Positions 1 to 10,204 of a DNA stretch of 64,000 nt are shown in pieces. The notes beneath the pieces were generated by a model. The model was not told the DNA's origin and ran no database searches. It saw only the letters and a list, made by a program, of their open reading frames with translations. Position 1 is the stretch's first letter, and every line of letters begins with the position of its first letter. The stretch is from JABAYQ01 sp049890095 (GTDB lineage: Bacteria > Bacteroidota > Bacteroidia > Flavobacteriales > UBA7312): the NCBI GenBank assembly GCA_049890095.1, contig JBMHCD010000004.1, positions 62,001 through 126,000 on the forward strand, read 5' to 3'. Position numbers and translations under genes: made by a program.

Positions 1-3000
1 TTTCGGACGGGTATAAAAATTAAAGTCTCTTAACAATCTAAAGTATTTATTCTTAAACAATTTTACTTTACTAAAAGGTTTAATATTTTTAGGAGTTGAC
101 GAAAAATTATAGCTTAAAGCTGCTCTTGTATCAATAGTAGTACGCTCTTGTAAACTGATATTTCTCGAACTAGTCTCGTTTCTAGAATAGGTAAGAGAAA
201 AGTTTTCTATATCATAAATACGTTGCTTTTTGGATTTGTCTGGAGATTGAGCTTTACGAACATTAGTAAAATTAATTGATTTTCTCTTTGTGAAGTCTTG
301 TACAATAGATTTAAGCGAATCTCTTTCTTCCTGAGTATTAAGTTCATTAAGAGATTCTTTCAACGTAATATCCGGATCTAGAGGATTATATTGTGGATTC
401 TGAATAGCCTCAGACATACCGATATACATTGGAATTTTAAGTGCCGCTCTTTCGGAGAAAAAATCTCCCAGAGCAAATGACGACGATATATCATATTGAT
501 ATGCATCATATTTTTGACGACTGTTCAGACTTTGCTCTATTGATCCAAATCCGACAGTACTCATACTTCCAGATAAGTTTAAGTTTGCGAAGTCTGCCAA
601 TCGGGCATTTATTCTTGAGTTTGCAGCGACTCCTCCTTGTTGATCAAAATCAGTTAACCGAAGTTCATTCAACCATATTTCACCACATTTCGGAAGTCCA
701 TCATCGAAAGCAGAACCTCCATTTGCAACTCCTTTTTTTGGGTTTCTAATACCAAGCATTATTGTTTTAACCTTACTCAAATTAGGATTACCAACAATAG
801 AGATAACACTTTCACCAATAGATTTGAAAAATAATTCAGTACTATTTTCTATTTCTCCATTACTTAATGCTTTATTTCTCTCTTTCTTTATATCTTGAAG
901 TATTTCAAAAGGAATATCAATTTGATTTTCTGCTGGCCATATTATATCATCATCTAAAGCACTAGTCTGCCAAGGGGTTAGTTTAAGAGGTATAGAATAT
1001 TCGTAAAAATTATCGTTAAAATCTGTTCCTAATCTTATGAATAATCGTAAATCGTCATCGTTCAACAATGCTTCATTCTCTCCTGATGCTTCGGCGTGAA
1101 CATACATTTTTAAACGTTTATAAGTTCTAAAATCGTTATTAAACGATTTGTATGCTGCTCTAGCATCTCCGTCTTCCAACTCACAAACTTTTAGAACTAA
1201 AGATTGTTCGTTTTGTCTTCGAATAGAAGTAGTGGTATTATCTAATTCTTGTTCAATACCAGGGGGCAAAGTATAAGGAATTGGAGATCGTTCACTATTT
1301 TCTTCAATATTAACAACAGATACATCAAAAGTTGTTACACTTTCATTGTCATTGGGAACATACTCACCTTCTGTTCTTAAATCAAAATTATATCTTCTCC
1401 ATTCTCCTCGAACAAGTTCCATACTTGCTAATCGTAAGGTTACTGGCTGTTCGAAATCTTTTAAAATCATTCTAATAAAACGAATTGATTTAAAATCTTG
1501 AATAGAACCTACAATATTAGATGGTTGTTGTACCGGAACCTTAAACTGATACCACTTGATATTTCTTGTTCTTCCATCTACTGTTTCTATTGTAGATTCT
1601 TGTATGTCAGTAATAAAGCTCTCTCCAATTTGCATGCCAGGATATATAGGCAATTGATATTGAAAATAATTTTCAGACTCATTTAAAGTATTGTCAAAAT
1701 TGATATCCTCTGTGTTAGGAATAGATGTTGAAGAAATGGTATTCGGATTAGGTAAAGCAGAATTTCCATCTATACCTCCATAATACTTGTATCGATCAAG
1801 TATAGATAATTGTTGATTGTCTAAATCTTCGCCTAAAAAATATTGAAAATTATCTCCTGATGGATCTTGAAAAGCATTTACATAAGCTTGGCTCGTATTT
1901 CCAAACCTCTGCTCTATTTTAAAAACATAAGAAGTGTCAAAAAATTCTCGTTCAATTTCATCTCTCAAACCATCATAACCAACATCCTGAAATGATCTAG
2001 ATTGTCCGTCAACATCAAAAGTATTTGTTAATGCGAATGTAGATGGCATATATCCCCAAACACTGCTAGTAATGTCTAAGTTGTCAGTAACATTTGAGGT
2101 CGGCAAACCATTTTCATAACTTTTAAAACCATCTTTTAATACATCTTCAGAAACGTTACCTAAATTCAATAAAATTGTTCCTCCAGACTGATTATCAGAA
2201 TCATCATTAAATGGATCCATAATCCAAAATTCTACAAATTCAATATTTTGAGTTTCAAAATCAGTCGATTCTATCTTTCGCATAATTCCACCCCACCTTA
2301 ACTCAGGAAATAATAAATCTCCAGCACTATCAATATTATCAACATCGAAATTATACGGTCCTCTTTTTGTCGGATCAAAATGAATATTTAACAATGGTAA
2401 ATTTGTAACCTGCGAAGAGTATTGTGGATCTTTATTTGGAAAAACTTCCTTTTCTAATATTTCACGAACATTATGGTTAGACAACTGTGCTAAATCGTTT
2501 TGAATATGAACAGGTGATGTCGATGTATTTCTATAAAAAGTAGGATCAATACGGTACCAAGACAATAATGCTCTATTAAATCCATATTCTAAGTTTCCAA
2601 GTCTAGGAGATTGATTAGGCAATTGTGATTCTGGAAATAATTGAGGATCATTAGGCAAACTCGCTAAAAACCATGAACTAGGATTTTTTATATCTATTCC
2701 TGTACTACTCGCCTCAAAATCATCAATGTAAGCAGTTCCTTCCTCACCTACAGCTCTTTGATGACCTGGAATCAGATGAGCAAATTCACCGGTTGCGGTA
2801 AACGATGATTCTTCTTTTGTATCCAAAAAAGGAATCTTGTCAATTAATTTTGTCAGAAATGTTGAAGTTGTACGATAAGTACCATCTAAACCCCAAATGG
2901 TATTAGAAATTGGTTCTTCACCAGTATTCACTTTTTTAGAATATGGTCTTTCAGTTAGATTTAATATCGTTCCTCCTAACATAAAATCGTCAGTAAGCCT

Positions 3001-5148
3001 ATAATCTACATGAGTTCCAATAAGCGTTTTACGTTGAAGACCAAACGAATTACTTTCTACTGCAATACGAATAGGCGTTCCTGAAAGCAAAATACCATCA
3101 TTTATAATGGTTACTTTTCCCATTCCATAATTTACTGTATAATCTGAACCTTCCTCTAATCGTACTCCTCCGGCTGTTACTACAACAGATCCCTCTTCAA
3201 CAGATAGAACTCCAAGGTATATTTCTGAACCAGATTCTGATTGATAAGTACCTTTCAATCTAAACTTATTAAATTCGGGAAATTGCTGAGCAACGGTTAA
3301 AGTCGAATCATATAGTATATCGAAAACATAATTATTAGCAATATCAGGATTTACAAACTTACCTTCTAAATTGGATCCAAATGGCTCTCGAACAGGAAAA
3401 ATAATTCGACCATTAGAACTGACAATAGTTAAACCAGGAACAAAATCAAATATTCCATCAGATTGTGCTTCTTGCTGAGAATTAAGTTGGTCTAAACCCA
3501 TCAGTTTTATTAAGGGAGTTCCATTTATAACGCCATCTGGAATATAATTGGTTATGGTTCCGTTATCTCTAGTATTTTCGTAAACAACATCTAGGTAAAA
3601 CTCATCTTGACTTAAATTGTAAGCACCTAAAGAATAAATATTTTTCATCATCAAATCCCAATTTGGTAATCGTGGTGATAAATTGATATTTTTTAATAGC
3701 TTAAGGTATAATGAACTAGGAGCAGCTGGACCATTTGATGTGAATTCTCCAACTTGGTAAGTCTGATCTCCAACTGTATATTGATAAGCAACTGCCAAAA
3801 CCTCATCTGGACCAATAATACTATTTAAAGAAATGTATCCCAATTGAGGATGTAATGTATATTCTGAAGAATTAAGTAATCGTGCTCTTTCTAACTTTTC
3901 ATAATCTTGCGATCCAACAAAATCAGGAAATGTAGATGGTGTTATCACACTAGAAACCTGGTTCAAATTTCTTAATAAATCTCCTTGATCCAACATTTTT
4001 TGATACAAATCATTGGTTTGATTATCAGGAAAAATACTAAAAGGATCTGCATTAAAAATTGGACTATAAATATTTTGTTGACTTTCAGCTAAATCTAAAA
4101 ATGCAAGTATATTTCTTGTATTTTCTACTGTACCTGTTTTATTTGTAACCCAAACTTCAATTTTTGTAATATTAACAGGCGAATTTACATATGGTAATTG
4201 TGCTAATGCCTGATCGTAGTTTTCTTTAAAATAATGCCCTAAAAAAAAGTGTCGATTTGCTTCGTACTGATCTGCATAAATATCAAACTCTGTTGTTTGT
4301 GCCCCTCCTTCTACATCAATCACCTTAGAATTACTTTTTTGTTGAGAAACAATAGTTGTAACAGTTGCTTTACCGAATTGTAGTTGTGACTTTACCCCTA
4401 ATAAACTTTGAGAACCTGTAATCAAAGTTCCATTTAATGGAAGCCCAACATTCCCAATTTCAATTTTTTTAATTATTTCATCTTCCTCTCCTACATATTC
4501 TAATTTGATTTTATTATCAAAATCAAAAGTAGCTTCTGTGTTATAATTAGTATTCAACTGAAGTTTATCCCCAATTTTACCAATTACATTCATTTGAATT
4601 TTTTGTTTAAAATCAAAACTAGTATTGGATTGATTATCCAATGCTATTTGTGGATTAGCAGTCTTATTATGTTTAACAGAAAAAATTAATTCAGCAGAAC
4701 CTTGTGGGCGTATATCTACCAAACTATTACCAAAAATTTTATCAAAAACTTGTCCTCCAATATCAATACTTAATGGTCCCTTATTTTGATCTCCTTGATC
4801 TAATGATGGAGAGCTTATTTTTTCTTGCCAATAGGCTCTTGATTGCTTTTTTGCATCAAAATTAATATACTCATCTGAAGTAAGATAAGTTGGATTAGAT
4901 AATCTGTAGCGATTTAATGTTTGTGAAATAAAATAATTTCCGGATTCAGAATCATATTCTATACTGGGACTCAAAAAAGAAGGGTTTGTTAGAAAAAAAC
5001 CATTTGCGTTCTGATTTAATGGGTTTTGCCATGGTTGATTAGAATCAAAATCATAAGGGATAGTATCGTTAGTTGTTTGTGAAACAACAATAGAGGAATT
5101 TAAAAATCCTCCAATAAACAAAAACAAAATAAATATCCTTAATGACAC
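1..5148 (-). CDS. sprA: SprA, T9SS outer-membrane translocon protein (3' end cut by window edge)
   Basis: The first 1716 codons of a very long protein are present; family members are about 2400 residues. SprA forms the giant outer-membrane beta-barrel through which T9SS cargo leaves the cell, and in gliding species it is needed for motility. Recognisable stretches include DFNFYTRPK near the window edge and many barrel-type segments alternating polar and aromatic residues. The frame was read at both ends and sampled at about 2400 and 3000 without finding a stop. No ATG fits the start: a GTG at 5148 gives a clean signal peptide (MSLRIFILFLFIGG...VVSQ), and an in-frame TTG lies at 5154. It is the last gene of a maeB-ruvA-sprA run, an order known from other flavobacteria. 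Confidence 0.95.
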   Translation of the reverse strand, partial: MSLRIFILFLFIGGFLNSSIVVSQTTNDTIPYDFDSNQPWQNPLNQNANGFFLTNPSFLSPSIEYDSESGNYFISQTLNRYRLSNPTYLTSDEYINFDAKKQSRAYWQEKISSPSLDQGDQNKGPLSIDIGGQVFDKIFGNSLVDIRPQGSAELIFSVKHNKTANPQIALDNQSNTSFDFKQKIQMNVIGKIGDKLQLNTNYNTEATFDFDNKIKLEYVGEEDEIIKKIEIGNVGLPLNGTLITGSQSLLGVKSQLQFGKATVTTIVSQQKSNSKVIDVEGGAQTTEFDIYADQYEANRHFFLGHYFKENYDQALAQLPYVNSPVNITKIEVWVTNKTGTVENTRNILAFLDLAESQQNIYSPIFNADPFSIFPDNQTNDLYQKMLDQGDLLRNLNQVSSVITPSTFPDFVGSQDYEKLERARLLNSSEYTLHPQLGYISLNSIIGPDEVLAVAYQYTVGDQTYQVGEFTSNGPAAPSSLYLKLLKNINLSPRLPNWDLMMKNIYSLGAYNLSQDEFYLDVVYENTRDNGTITNYIPDGVINGTPLIKLMGLDQLNSQQEAQSDGIFDFVPGLTIVSSNGRIIFPVREPFGSNLEGKFVNPDIANNYVFDILYDSTLTVAQQFPEFNKFRLKGTYQSESGSEIYLGVLSVEEGSVVVTAGGVRLEEGSDYTVNYGMGKVTIINDGILLSGTPIRIAVESNSFGLQRKTLIGTHVDYRLTDDFMLGGTILNLTERPYSKKVNTGEEPISNTIWGLDGTYRTTSTFLTKLIDKIPFLDTKEESSFTATGEFAHLIPGHQRAVGEEGTAYIDDFEASSTGIDIKNPSSWFLASLPNDPQLFPESQLPNQSPRLGNLEYGFNRALLSWYRIDPTFYRNTSTSPVHIQNDLAQLSNHNVREILEKEVFPNKDPQYSSQVTNLPLLNIHFDPTKRGPYNFDVDNIDSAGDLLFPELRWGGIMRKIESTDFETQNIEFVEFWIMDPFNDDSDNQSGGTILLNLGNVSEDVLKDGFKSYENGLPTSNVTDNLDITSSVWGYMPSTFALTNTFDVDGQSRSFQDVGYDGLRDEIEREFFDTSYVFKIEQRFGNTSQAYVNAFQDPSGDNFQYFLGEDLDNQQLSILDRYKYYGGIDGNSALPNPNTISSTSIPNTEDINFDNTLNESENYFQYQLPIYPGMQIGESFITDIQESTIETVDGRTRNIKWYQFKVPVQQPSNIVGSIQDFKSIRFIRMILKDFEQPVTLRLASMELVRGEWRRYNFDLRTEGEYVPNDNESVTTFDVSVVNIEENSERSPIPYTLPPGIEQELDNTTTSIRRQNEQSLVLKVCELEDGDARAAYKSFNNDFRTYKRLKMYVHAEASGENEALLNDDDLRLFIRLGTDFNDNFYEYSIPLKLTPWQTSALDDDIIWPAENQIDIPFEILQDIKKERNKALSNGEIENSTELFFKSIGESVISIVGNPNLSKVKTIMLGIRNPKKGVANGGSAFDDGLPKCGEIWLNELRLTDFDQQGGVAANSRINARLADFANLNLSGSMSTVGFGSIEQSLNSRQKYDAYQYDISSSFALGDFFSERAALKIPMYIGMSEAIQNPQYNPLDPDITLKESLNELNTQEERDSLKSIVQDFTKRKSINFTNVRKAQSPDKSKKQRIYDIENFSLTYSRNETSSRNISLQERTTIDTRAALSYNFSSTPKNIKPFSKVKLFKNKYFRLLRDFNFYTRPK

Positions 5149-5178
5149 AGTCAATTCTTTATAAAGTAGGCAAAAATA

Positions 5179-5760
5179 TTATAAATTTTTGAGCACTCTT
5201 TTGACTAGTTCCTCAACTTTTAAATTAGATTGACTTTTAAGCTCTTTGTCTAAAGCTTTATTGACTAAGTTTTTGGAGAAGCCCAACATTGTTAATGCAC
5301 TTAACGCTTCTTCTCTTGTAGTATTGTGTAGAACGCTAGATTCGTTAATAGAAATTCCTTGTTTTGCTATTTTATCTTTCAAATCTAAAATAACACGCTG
5401 AGCAGTTTTAGCACCGATTCCCTTCACGCTTTGCAATGCCGCCACATTTTCAGACAAAATAGCTTGTTGTGCCTCTTCAGGAGATAAAGAGGATAAGATA
5501 GTTTGAGCCGTATTTGTTCCAATGCCAGATACAGAAATTAATAATCTAAATAATTCTCTTTCCGACCGATCAAAAAAGCCGTACAGAGAATGAGAATCCT
5601 CTTTTACAGACAAGTGAGTATACAAACTACATAATTCTGAATCATGTAATTGAGAAAAAGTGTGTAATGAAATACGAATCATATACCCCACTCCATTACA
5701 GTCAATAACCACAAATGAAGGGTTTTTTTCTACTAATTTTCCTTTTATATGAGTAATCAT
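5179..5760 (-). CDS. ruvA: Holliday junction DNA helicase subunit RuvA
   Basis: This 193-residue protein binds Holliday junctions and loads the RuvB motor for branch migration. Domain I is an OB fold (residues 1-62, start MITHIKGKL). Domain II carries two helix-hairpin-helix motifs, SVSGIGTNTAQ (about 76-86) and SVKGIGAKTAQR (about 111-122). Domain III is the RuvB-contacting three-helix bundle (EEALSALTMLGFSKN, about 150-164). The length is normal for the family. Its ATG directly abuts the stop codon of maeB, so the two are probably co-transcribed. RuvB is encoded separately at 17789-18817. Confidence 0.97.
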   Translation of the reverse strand: MITHIKGKLVEKNPSFVVIDCNGVGYMIRISLHTFSQLHDSELCSLYTHLSVKEDSHSLYGFFDRSERELFRLLISVSGIGTNTAQTILSSLSPEEAQQAILSENVAALQSVKGIGAKTAQRVILDLKDKIAKQGISINESSVLHNTTREEALSALTMLGFSKNLVNKALDKELKSQSNLKVEELVKRVLKNL

Positions 5761-8028
5761 TTATTTTTTTGTTTGAGCATCAATAACTGCAATACTTACC
5801 ATATTTACTATCTCCCTAACAGAGCACCCTAATTGTAAAATATGTACCGATTTTTTCATTCCTATTAATATAGGTCCTATTGCTTCAACATCGTCTAGTT
5901 CTTGTATTAATTTATATGCGATATTTCCTGATTCTAAATTAGGAAAAATAAGGGTATTAGCATCTTCCTTTAATTGATTAAACGGAAAAACATAATCTCT
6001 TTTTTCTTGATTTAAAGCAAAATCTGCCTGTATCTCTCCTTCAACTATCAGAGATTTATTTTCAGCCTTTATCAACTCAACGGCTTTGCTTATTTTTTTA
6101 GAGTCATTTGTTCTTGAAGAACCGAAATTAGAGTACGACAACATTGCTAATCTAGGCGTGATATTAAAACGTTTTACAGCACGAGCCGTTAAAAGTGCAA
6201 TACTAGCTAATTCTTCTGGGCTTGGATTAATATTTATCGTTGTATCTGCTAAAAATAACGTACCTTTTTTGGTGTTTAAAATAAACATTCCAGCTACTTT
6301 ATCAACTCCTTTTTCAGTACCTATAATTTGTAATGAAGGTCGTAAAGTACTAGGGTAATTTCTCGTAATTCCAGAAATTAAGGCATCTGCATAGTTCTGT
6401 TCAACTAGCATAGCTCCAAAATAATTTCTTTCGCGCATTAATTTTCTAGCCTCATAAAGAGTGACCCCTTTTCTTTGACGTTTTTGATAAAAAATTTCCC
6501 CAAACTCATTTCTTCTTACCTTTTCTTCATCACTTTTTGGATCAATTATAGTAACTCCATCTAACTCTAAGGCATTTTCTTCTATTATTTTTTCAATAAT
6601 ATTTTTTCTTCCCAATAAAATTGGTAAAGCCAAACCCTCGTCTTTAACTTGTTGAGCCGCTTTCAAAATTTTATAATGTTCCGCTTCTACAAAAACAACT
6701 CGTTTTGGATTATTTAATGCTCTGTTGGTGATTGATCTAACTAACTTATTATCATACCCTAATCTATTTTTTAGATCTTGAGAATATTTATCCAAATCAG
6801 AAATTTTTAACTGTGCAACACCTGAATCAATAGCCGCCTTTGCAACTGCTGGAGCAACTACTGAAATCAAACGGCTATCTAAAGGTTTTGGAATTATATA
6901 ATCTTTACCAAAAGTAATCACTTGTTCACCATAAGCAAGATTTACAGAATCAGGAACTATTTCCTTAGTTAAAGTAGCAATACTTTTTACGGCAGCTAAT
7001 TTCATTTCTTCATTGATGCATTTGGCTCTAACATCTAAGGCACCTCTAAAAATGTATGGAAAGCCCAATACATTATTAACCTGATTTGGATTATCAGATC
7101 TTCCAGTTGCCATTATTACATCATCTCTACATTCTGTTGCATCTTTATACGAAATTTCAGGATCTGGATTTGCAAGAGCAAATACAATAGGATTAGGAGC
7201 CATAGACCTAATCATTTTTTTGGTAACAATATTTCCTTGTGAGAGTCCTAAAAAAACATCAGCTCCAACCATTACCTCTTCTAAGGTAGATTCTTGTCTG
7301 TGAGTTGCAAATTCTGCTTTTTCTTTAGTTAAATGATCGTTATCTTTTTTAATGACACCCTTACTATCAAGCATAACAACATTCTCTTTTCGAACACCTA
7401 AAGATAGGTACAATCTAGTACAGGACATTGCTGCTGCTCCAGCACCATTTACCACTATTTTTACGTCTTGAACTTTTTTTTCTGCTAGCTCCAAAGCATT
7501 TAAAAGAGCGGCACTTGAAATTATTGCTGTTCCATGTTGGTCATCATGCATTATGGGAATGTCTAATACTTCCTTCAGACGTCTTTCTATTTCAAAACAT
7601 TCTGGTGCCTTTATATCTTCAAGATTTATTCCCCCAAAAGTTGGAGAAATTGCCTTAACAGTATTTACAAAAGCATCAACATCATTAGCATCTACTTCAA
7701 TATCAAAAACATCAATATCAGCAAAAATTTTAAATAATAACCCCTTACCCTCCATTACAGGCTTTGAAGCTTCAGGACCAATATCTCCTAAGCCAAGAAC
7801 AGCTGTTCCATTTGAGATAACAGCAACCAGATTACTTTTTGCAGTATATTTATATACATTCGTTCGGTCTTCACTAATTTCAATACAGGGGTTTGCCACC
7901 CCTGGAGAATATGCCAAAGCCAAATCTCGTTGAGAACTATGGTTTTTGGTTGGGATTACTTCTATCTTTCCCGGACGACCAGAACTATGATATTCTAAAG
8001 ATTCTTTTTTATTATTTTTTTTTGCCAT
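5761..8028 (-). CDS. maeB: NADP-dependent malic enzyme with phosphotransacetylase-like C-terminal domain
   Basis: This 755-residue hybrid malic enzyme decarboxylates malate to pyruvate while reducing NADP. The N-terminal malic domain has YSPGVANPC (about residue 41) and HDDQHGTAII (about 161). A Rossmann fold follows with VNGAGAAAMSC (about 193-203), then FALANPDPE and GRSDNPNQVNN. From about residue 430 the C-terminal part matches phosphate acetyltransferases (RVVFVEAEHYK), which in MaeB proteins is regulatory rather than catalytic. The length is typical of hybrid MaeB. The start follows a rho-independent-type hairpin by only a few bases, so most transcription must read through it or start within the upstream gene. 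Confidence 0.95.
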   Translation of the reverse strand: MAKKNNKKESLEYHSSGRPGKIEVIPTKNHSSQRDLALAYSPGVANPCIEISEDRTNVYKYTAKSNLVAVISNGTAVLGLGDIGPEASKPVMEGKGLLFKIFADIDVFDIEVDANDVDAFVNTVKAISPTFGGINLEDIKAPECFEIERRLKEVLDIPIMHDDQHGTAIISSAALLNALELAEKKVQDVKIVVNGAGAAAMSCTRLYLSLGVRKENVVMLDSKGVIKKDNDHLTKEKAEFATHRQESTLEEVMVGADVFLGLSQGNIVTKKMIRSMAPNPIVFALANPDPEISYKDATECRDDVIMATGRSDNPNQVNNVLGFPYIFRGALDVRAKCINEEMKLAAVKSIATLTKEIVPDSVNLAYGEQVITFGKDYIIPKPLDSRLISVVAPAVAKAAIDSGVAQLKISDLDKYSQDLKNRLGYDNKLVRSITNRALNNPKRVVFVEAEHYKILKAAQQVKDEGLALPILLGRKNIIEKIIEENALELDGVTIIDPKSDEEKVRRNEFGEIFYQKRQRKGVTLYEARKLMRERNYFGAMLVEQNYADALISGITRNYPSTLRPSLQIIGTEKGVDKVAGMFILNTKKGTLFLADTTININPSPEELASIALLTARAVKRFNITPRLAMLSYSNFGSSRTNDSKKISKAVELIKAENKSLIVEGEIQADFALNQEKRDYVFPFNQLKEDANTLIFPNLESGNIAYKLIQELDDVEAIGPILIGMKKSVHILQLGCSVREIVNMVSIAVIDAQTKK

Positions 8029-8033
8029 AGACT

Positions 8034-8060
8034 AAAAAAAAAGCCGGATTTACCCGGCTT
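8034..8060 (-). terminator. Rho-independent terminator between the T9SS cargo gene and maeB
   Basis: A perfect 7-bp stem (AAGCCGG at 8041-8047 with CCGGCTT at 8054-8060) and a 6-base loop are followed, in minus orientation, by a run of nine U residues (8034-8042). It lies downstream of the gene at 8079-8774 and ends six bases before the maeB start codon. Confidence 0.85.
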
Positions 8061-8078
8061 GATTAAATGGATTAAAAA

Positions 8079-8774
8079 TTAATCTGTTTTAACTATTCTT
8101 TTAACCGATTGTAACTGGCCATCCACTAATATATTAGCAAAATATAAGCCTGTTTTTAACGTTGAGAAATCAAAAGATATGTTTCCTTTTTGATCATAAA
8201 CATGTCTTTCCGCAACTAATGTTCCGAGCATATCAGAAATGATTATCGTTGCTGATTGGCCTGCGTTTAGTTGATAATCTAAATTAGTTTTTGTTGTAAC
8301 AGGATTTGGTTGAAATTCTGAAAAACTAGCCTCAACTTGCTCTGTGATATTTGAAACCTCCGTTGAAAATCTAACATTTACACAAACAGAATCTCCAATA
8401 TTACTTTGCTCATAAACACAGTATTTAATTTCAGTTTGAGATACACTACCATTGGGTTGATAATGAATTGAAAAACTTGTTTCATTAGTTTCATTTGGTT
8501 GTAACGTCAGTGTTCCGGTAGAAAAATTTACATTGGAAGGATAACATAAATCCCAACAAAAATAATTGCTAGTACCTTGAGATGTGCTAATTACTTGCCT
8601 AGAAGCAATTAAATCTAAAGGCTCTGAAGTATTGTTGGTAACCGATATTTCTGTTACTAATTCAAAATCTGATGAAGAACCTAACACAGGGTTTTCATGT
8701 GGTTCGAGGGTAAACGACTGTGCACCAACATTTAACCAAGCAAGTGCAAAAAAGTATAGTATTGATTTTTTCAT
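8079..8774 (-). CDS. Secreted protein with T9SS type A sorting domain
   Basis: This 231-residue protein has a signal peptide (MKKSILYFFALAWLNVGAQ, residues 1-19). Its central domain resembles beta-sandwich modules found next to Omp28-like proteins, with a paired-cysteine segment FCWDLCYP (about residues 72-79) and two more cysteines further on (KYCVYEQ, DSVCVNV). The last 80 residues are a type A C-terminal domain: FQPNPVTTKTNLDYQL, IISDMLGTLVAE, TLKTGLYFANILVDG, VKRIVKTD. T9SS should therefore move it across the outer membrane. The function of the mature part is unknown; the conserved cysteines suggest disulfides. The gene lies head to head with the decayed Omp28-like gene at 8946. Confidence 0.85.
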   Translation of the reverse strand: MKKSILYFFALAWLNVGAQSFTLEPHENPVLGSSSDFELVTEISVTNNTSEPLDLIASRQVISTSQGTSNYFCWDLCYPSNVNFSTGTLTLQPNETNETSFSIHYQPNGSVSQTEIKYCVYEQSNIGDSVCVNVRFSTEVSNITEQVEASFSEFQPNPVTTKTNLDYQLNAGQSATIIISDMLGTLVAERHVYDQKGNISFDFSTLKTGLYFANILVDGQLQSVKRIVKTD

Positions 8775-8796
8775 AATATTTTGGCATTTTATCTCA

Positions 8797-8804
8797 CAAA
8801 TATA
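8797..8804 (-). promoter_or_regulatory. Possible -7 element of the T9SS cargo gene
   Basis: In minus orientation this reads TATATTTG, matching the Bacteroidota -7 consensus TAnnTTTG, 23 bases upstream of the start codon at 8774. No TTG lies at the usual -33 distance, so support is partial. Confidence 0.4.
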
Positions 8805-8945
8805 AGAATTTATTAAGTGAATTTATGTTATTTCTACTTTTAAATTGCTTGCCAAAATTATTTACTACTTACTGACATAAAAAAAAATGATTCAAATTTT
8901 TTAATAAAAAAATAAGTATTTTATAGGTCTTAAAACCATACTGCT

Positions 8946-10043
8946 ATGAAAAAATAACTAATGTGTATTGCATCTCTTTATGCACTTTACACCTACTCAT
9001 AAGAGTTAGTATCCACTACAATCACTCCAAAAAATGTATTAATTGAAGAATTTACCTCAATTGGATATGGAAATTGTCCAACTGGTCATTCAAATGTTAA
9101 AGGATTAGAAATTGAATACCCTAATCGTATTGTATCTATTCGCCTTCACCATGGTGACTTGGCAACTCCCAACGGACAGTCGGCCGATTTAAGAAGCGAT
9201 TTTAGTAGTTCACTAGCTAGTCAAGCTCAAGCTGTTGGTCAACCACTTGCTACTATAAACAGACATCTATTTGATGGATATAATAAATTAGCATTAAGTC
9301 TAAGCAATTGGCAAAACTCTTCCCAGTTAATTTTAAATCAAAACTCAATAGTTAACTTAGGAGCAAAAGCCGTTTTAGATACAAATAGCAGAATTGTAGT
9401 AATAACCGTTGAAATTTACTACACAGGCACTCAATCAGCATCCACAAATCAATTGAATATTGCACTACTACAAAACAATATAATTGCTCCACAATCTAAC
9501 TACAACCAGAATATTGAAAACAACTTTTTTATTGGTACAGGAATGTATGAGCATATGCATGTGCTAAGACATCTAATTACTGGTCAATGGGGTCAAACCA
9601 TTAATGTGGAAGACGGTCCTTTTATCCGCAAGGAATACACTTATCAAATTCCAAATGAATACCGAAATCTAGATGTTGACCTTAATGATTTAGAATTTGC
9701 AATATTTATCAATGAAGACGAAAAAGAAGTATTAAATGCTATTTCGATAACTCCAGAATTTGGCGAAATTGAAGCTGCAAATATCAATGAAAATGAAAAT
9801 AGTGTTGTTCTTTATCCAAACCCAAGTCAACTTGGAGAAAAGATAAGTATTAAGACAAAAAACAAAGATGTTGACCAAGTTTTAATATTGGATGTAACCG
9901 GAAAAAAAGTATTTCAAAGTAAAAACTTTCATAATGAATGTCAGATTGAACTTAATTCTACAAATTTCAAAACAGGTGTTTATTTTGTGAAAACATATTT
10001 TGGAAAGAAAATTTCATCGAAGAAATTTATAATACTTCGTTAG
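8946..10043 (+). pseudogene. Decayed Omp28-like protein with T9SS type A sorting domain
   Basis: The frame that encodes this protein is open only from 9003, but an ATG AAA AAA at 8946 lies in the same frame, typical of secreted-protein starts here. Between them are two TAA stops (8955-8957 and 9000-9002) that interrupt what reads as a signal peptide. The Omp28-type segment follows: VLIEEFTSIGYGNCPTGH, in which the first cysteine of the usual TGxxCxxCP motif is a tyrosine. The C-terminus is an intact type A sorting domain (LYPNPSQLGEKISIK ... TGVYFVKTYFG). The only in-frame alternative start noted, a TTG at 9159, would drop the Omp28 motif. Most likely a recently inactivated gene; sequencing error at two separate sites is less likely. 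Confidence 0.7.
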
Positions 10044-10066
10044 AGTAAATTTTAATGTATTATTAG

Positions 10067-10095
10067 AAGAGGACCTTTGTGTCCTCTTTTTTTTT
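10067..10095 (+). terminator. Rho-independent terminator after the Omp28-like pseudogene
   Basis: AAGAGGAC (10067-10074), a 6-base loop and GTCCTCTT (10081-10088) form an 8-bp stem that runs into a long T tract ending at 10095. Confidence 0.9.
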
Positions 10096-10146
10096 GCATA
10101 AAAAACACCGAATATTCGAACATTTTTTAGTTAACAAAATAATTGC

Positions 10147-10154
10147 TAAATTTG
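10147..10154 (+). promoter_or_regulatory. Probable -7 element of the T9SS thioredoxin gene
   Basis: TAAATTTG matches TAnnTTTG exactly, 50 bases before the ATG at 10205 and downstream of the preceding terminator. The -33 region has TTT/TTA rather than TTG. Confidence 0.5.
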
Positions 10155-10204
10155 GGGTTCAAAATTTCAAAATTATCTTAACCAAAAAATATAAAAATTT
10201 AGAT

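Noticed and set aside
441..749. Plus-strand open frame of 102 codons, and others inside sprA, maeB, the adhesins and metG
   Set aside because: They lie antisense to long, clearly coding genes, have low-complexity compositions and no family signatures.
8946..9003. TAA read as glutamine or another amino acid (alternative code)
   Set aside because: TAA is the normal terminator of many intact genes in the window, so the two stops here are best read as inactivating mutations.
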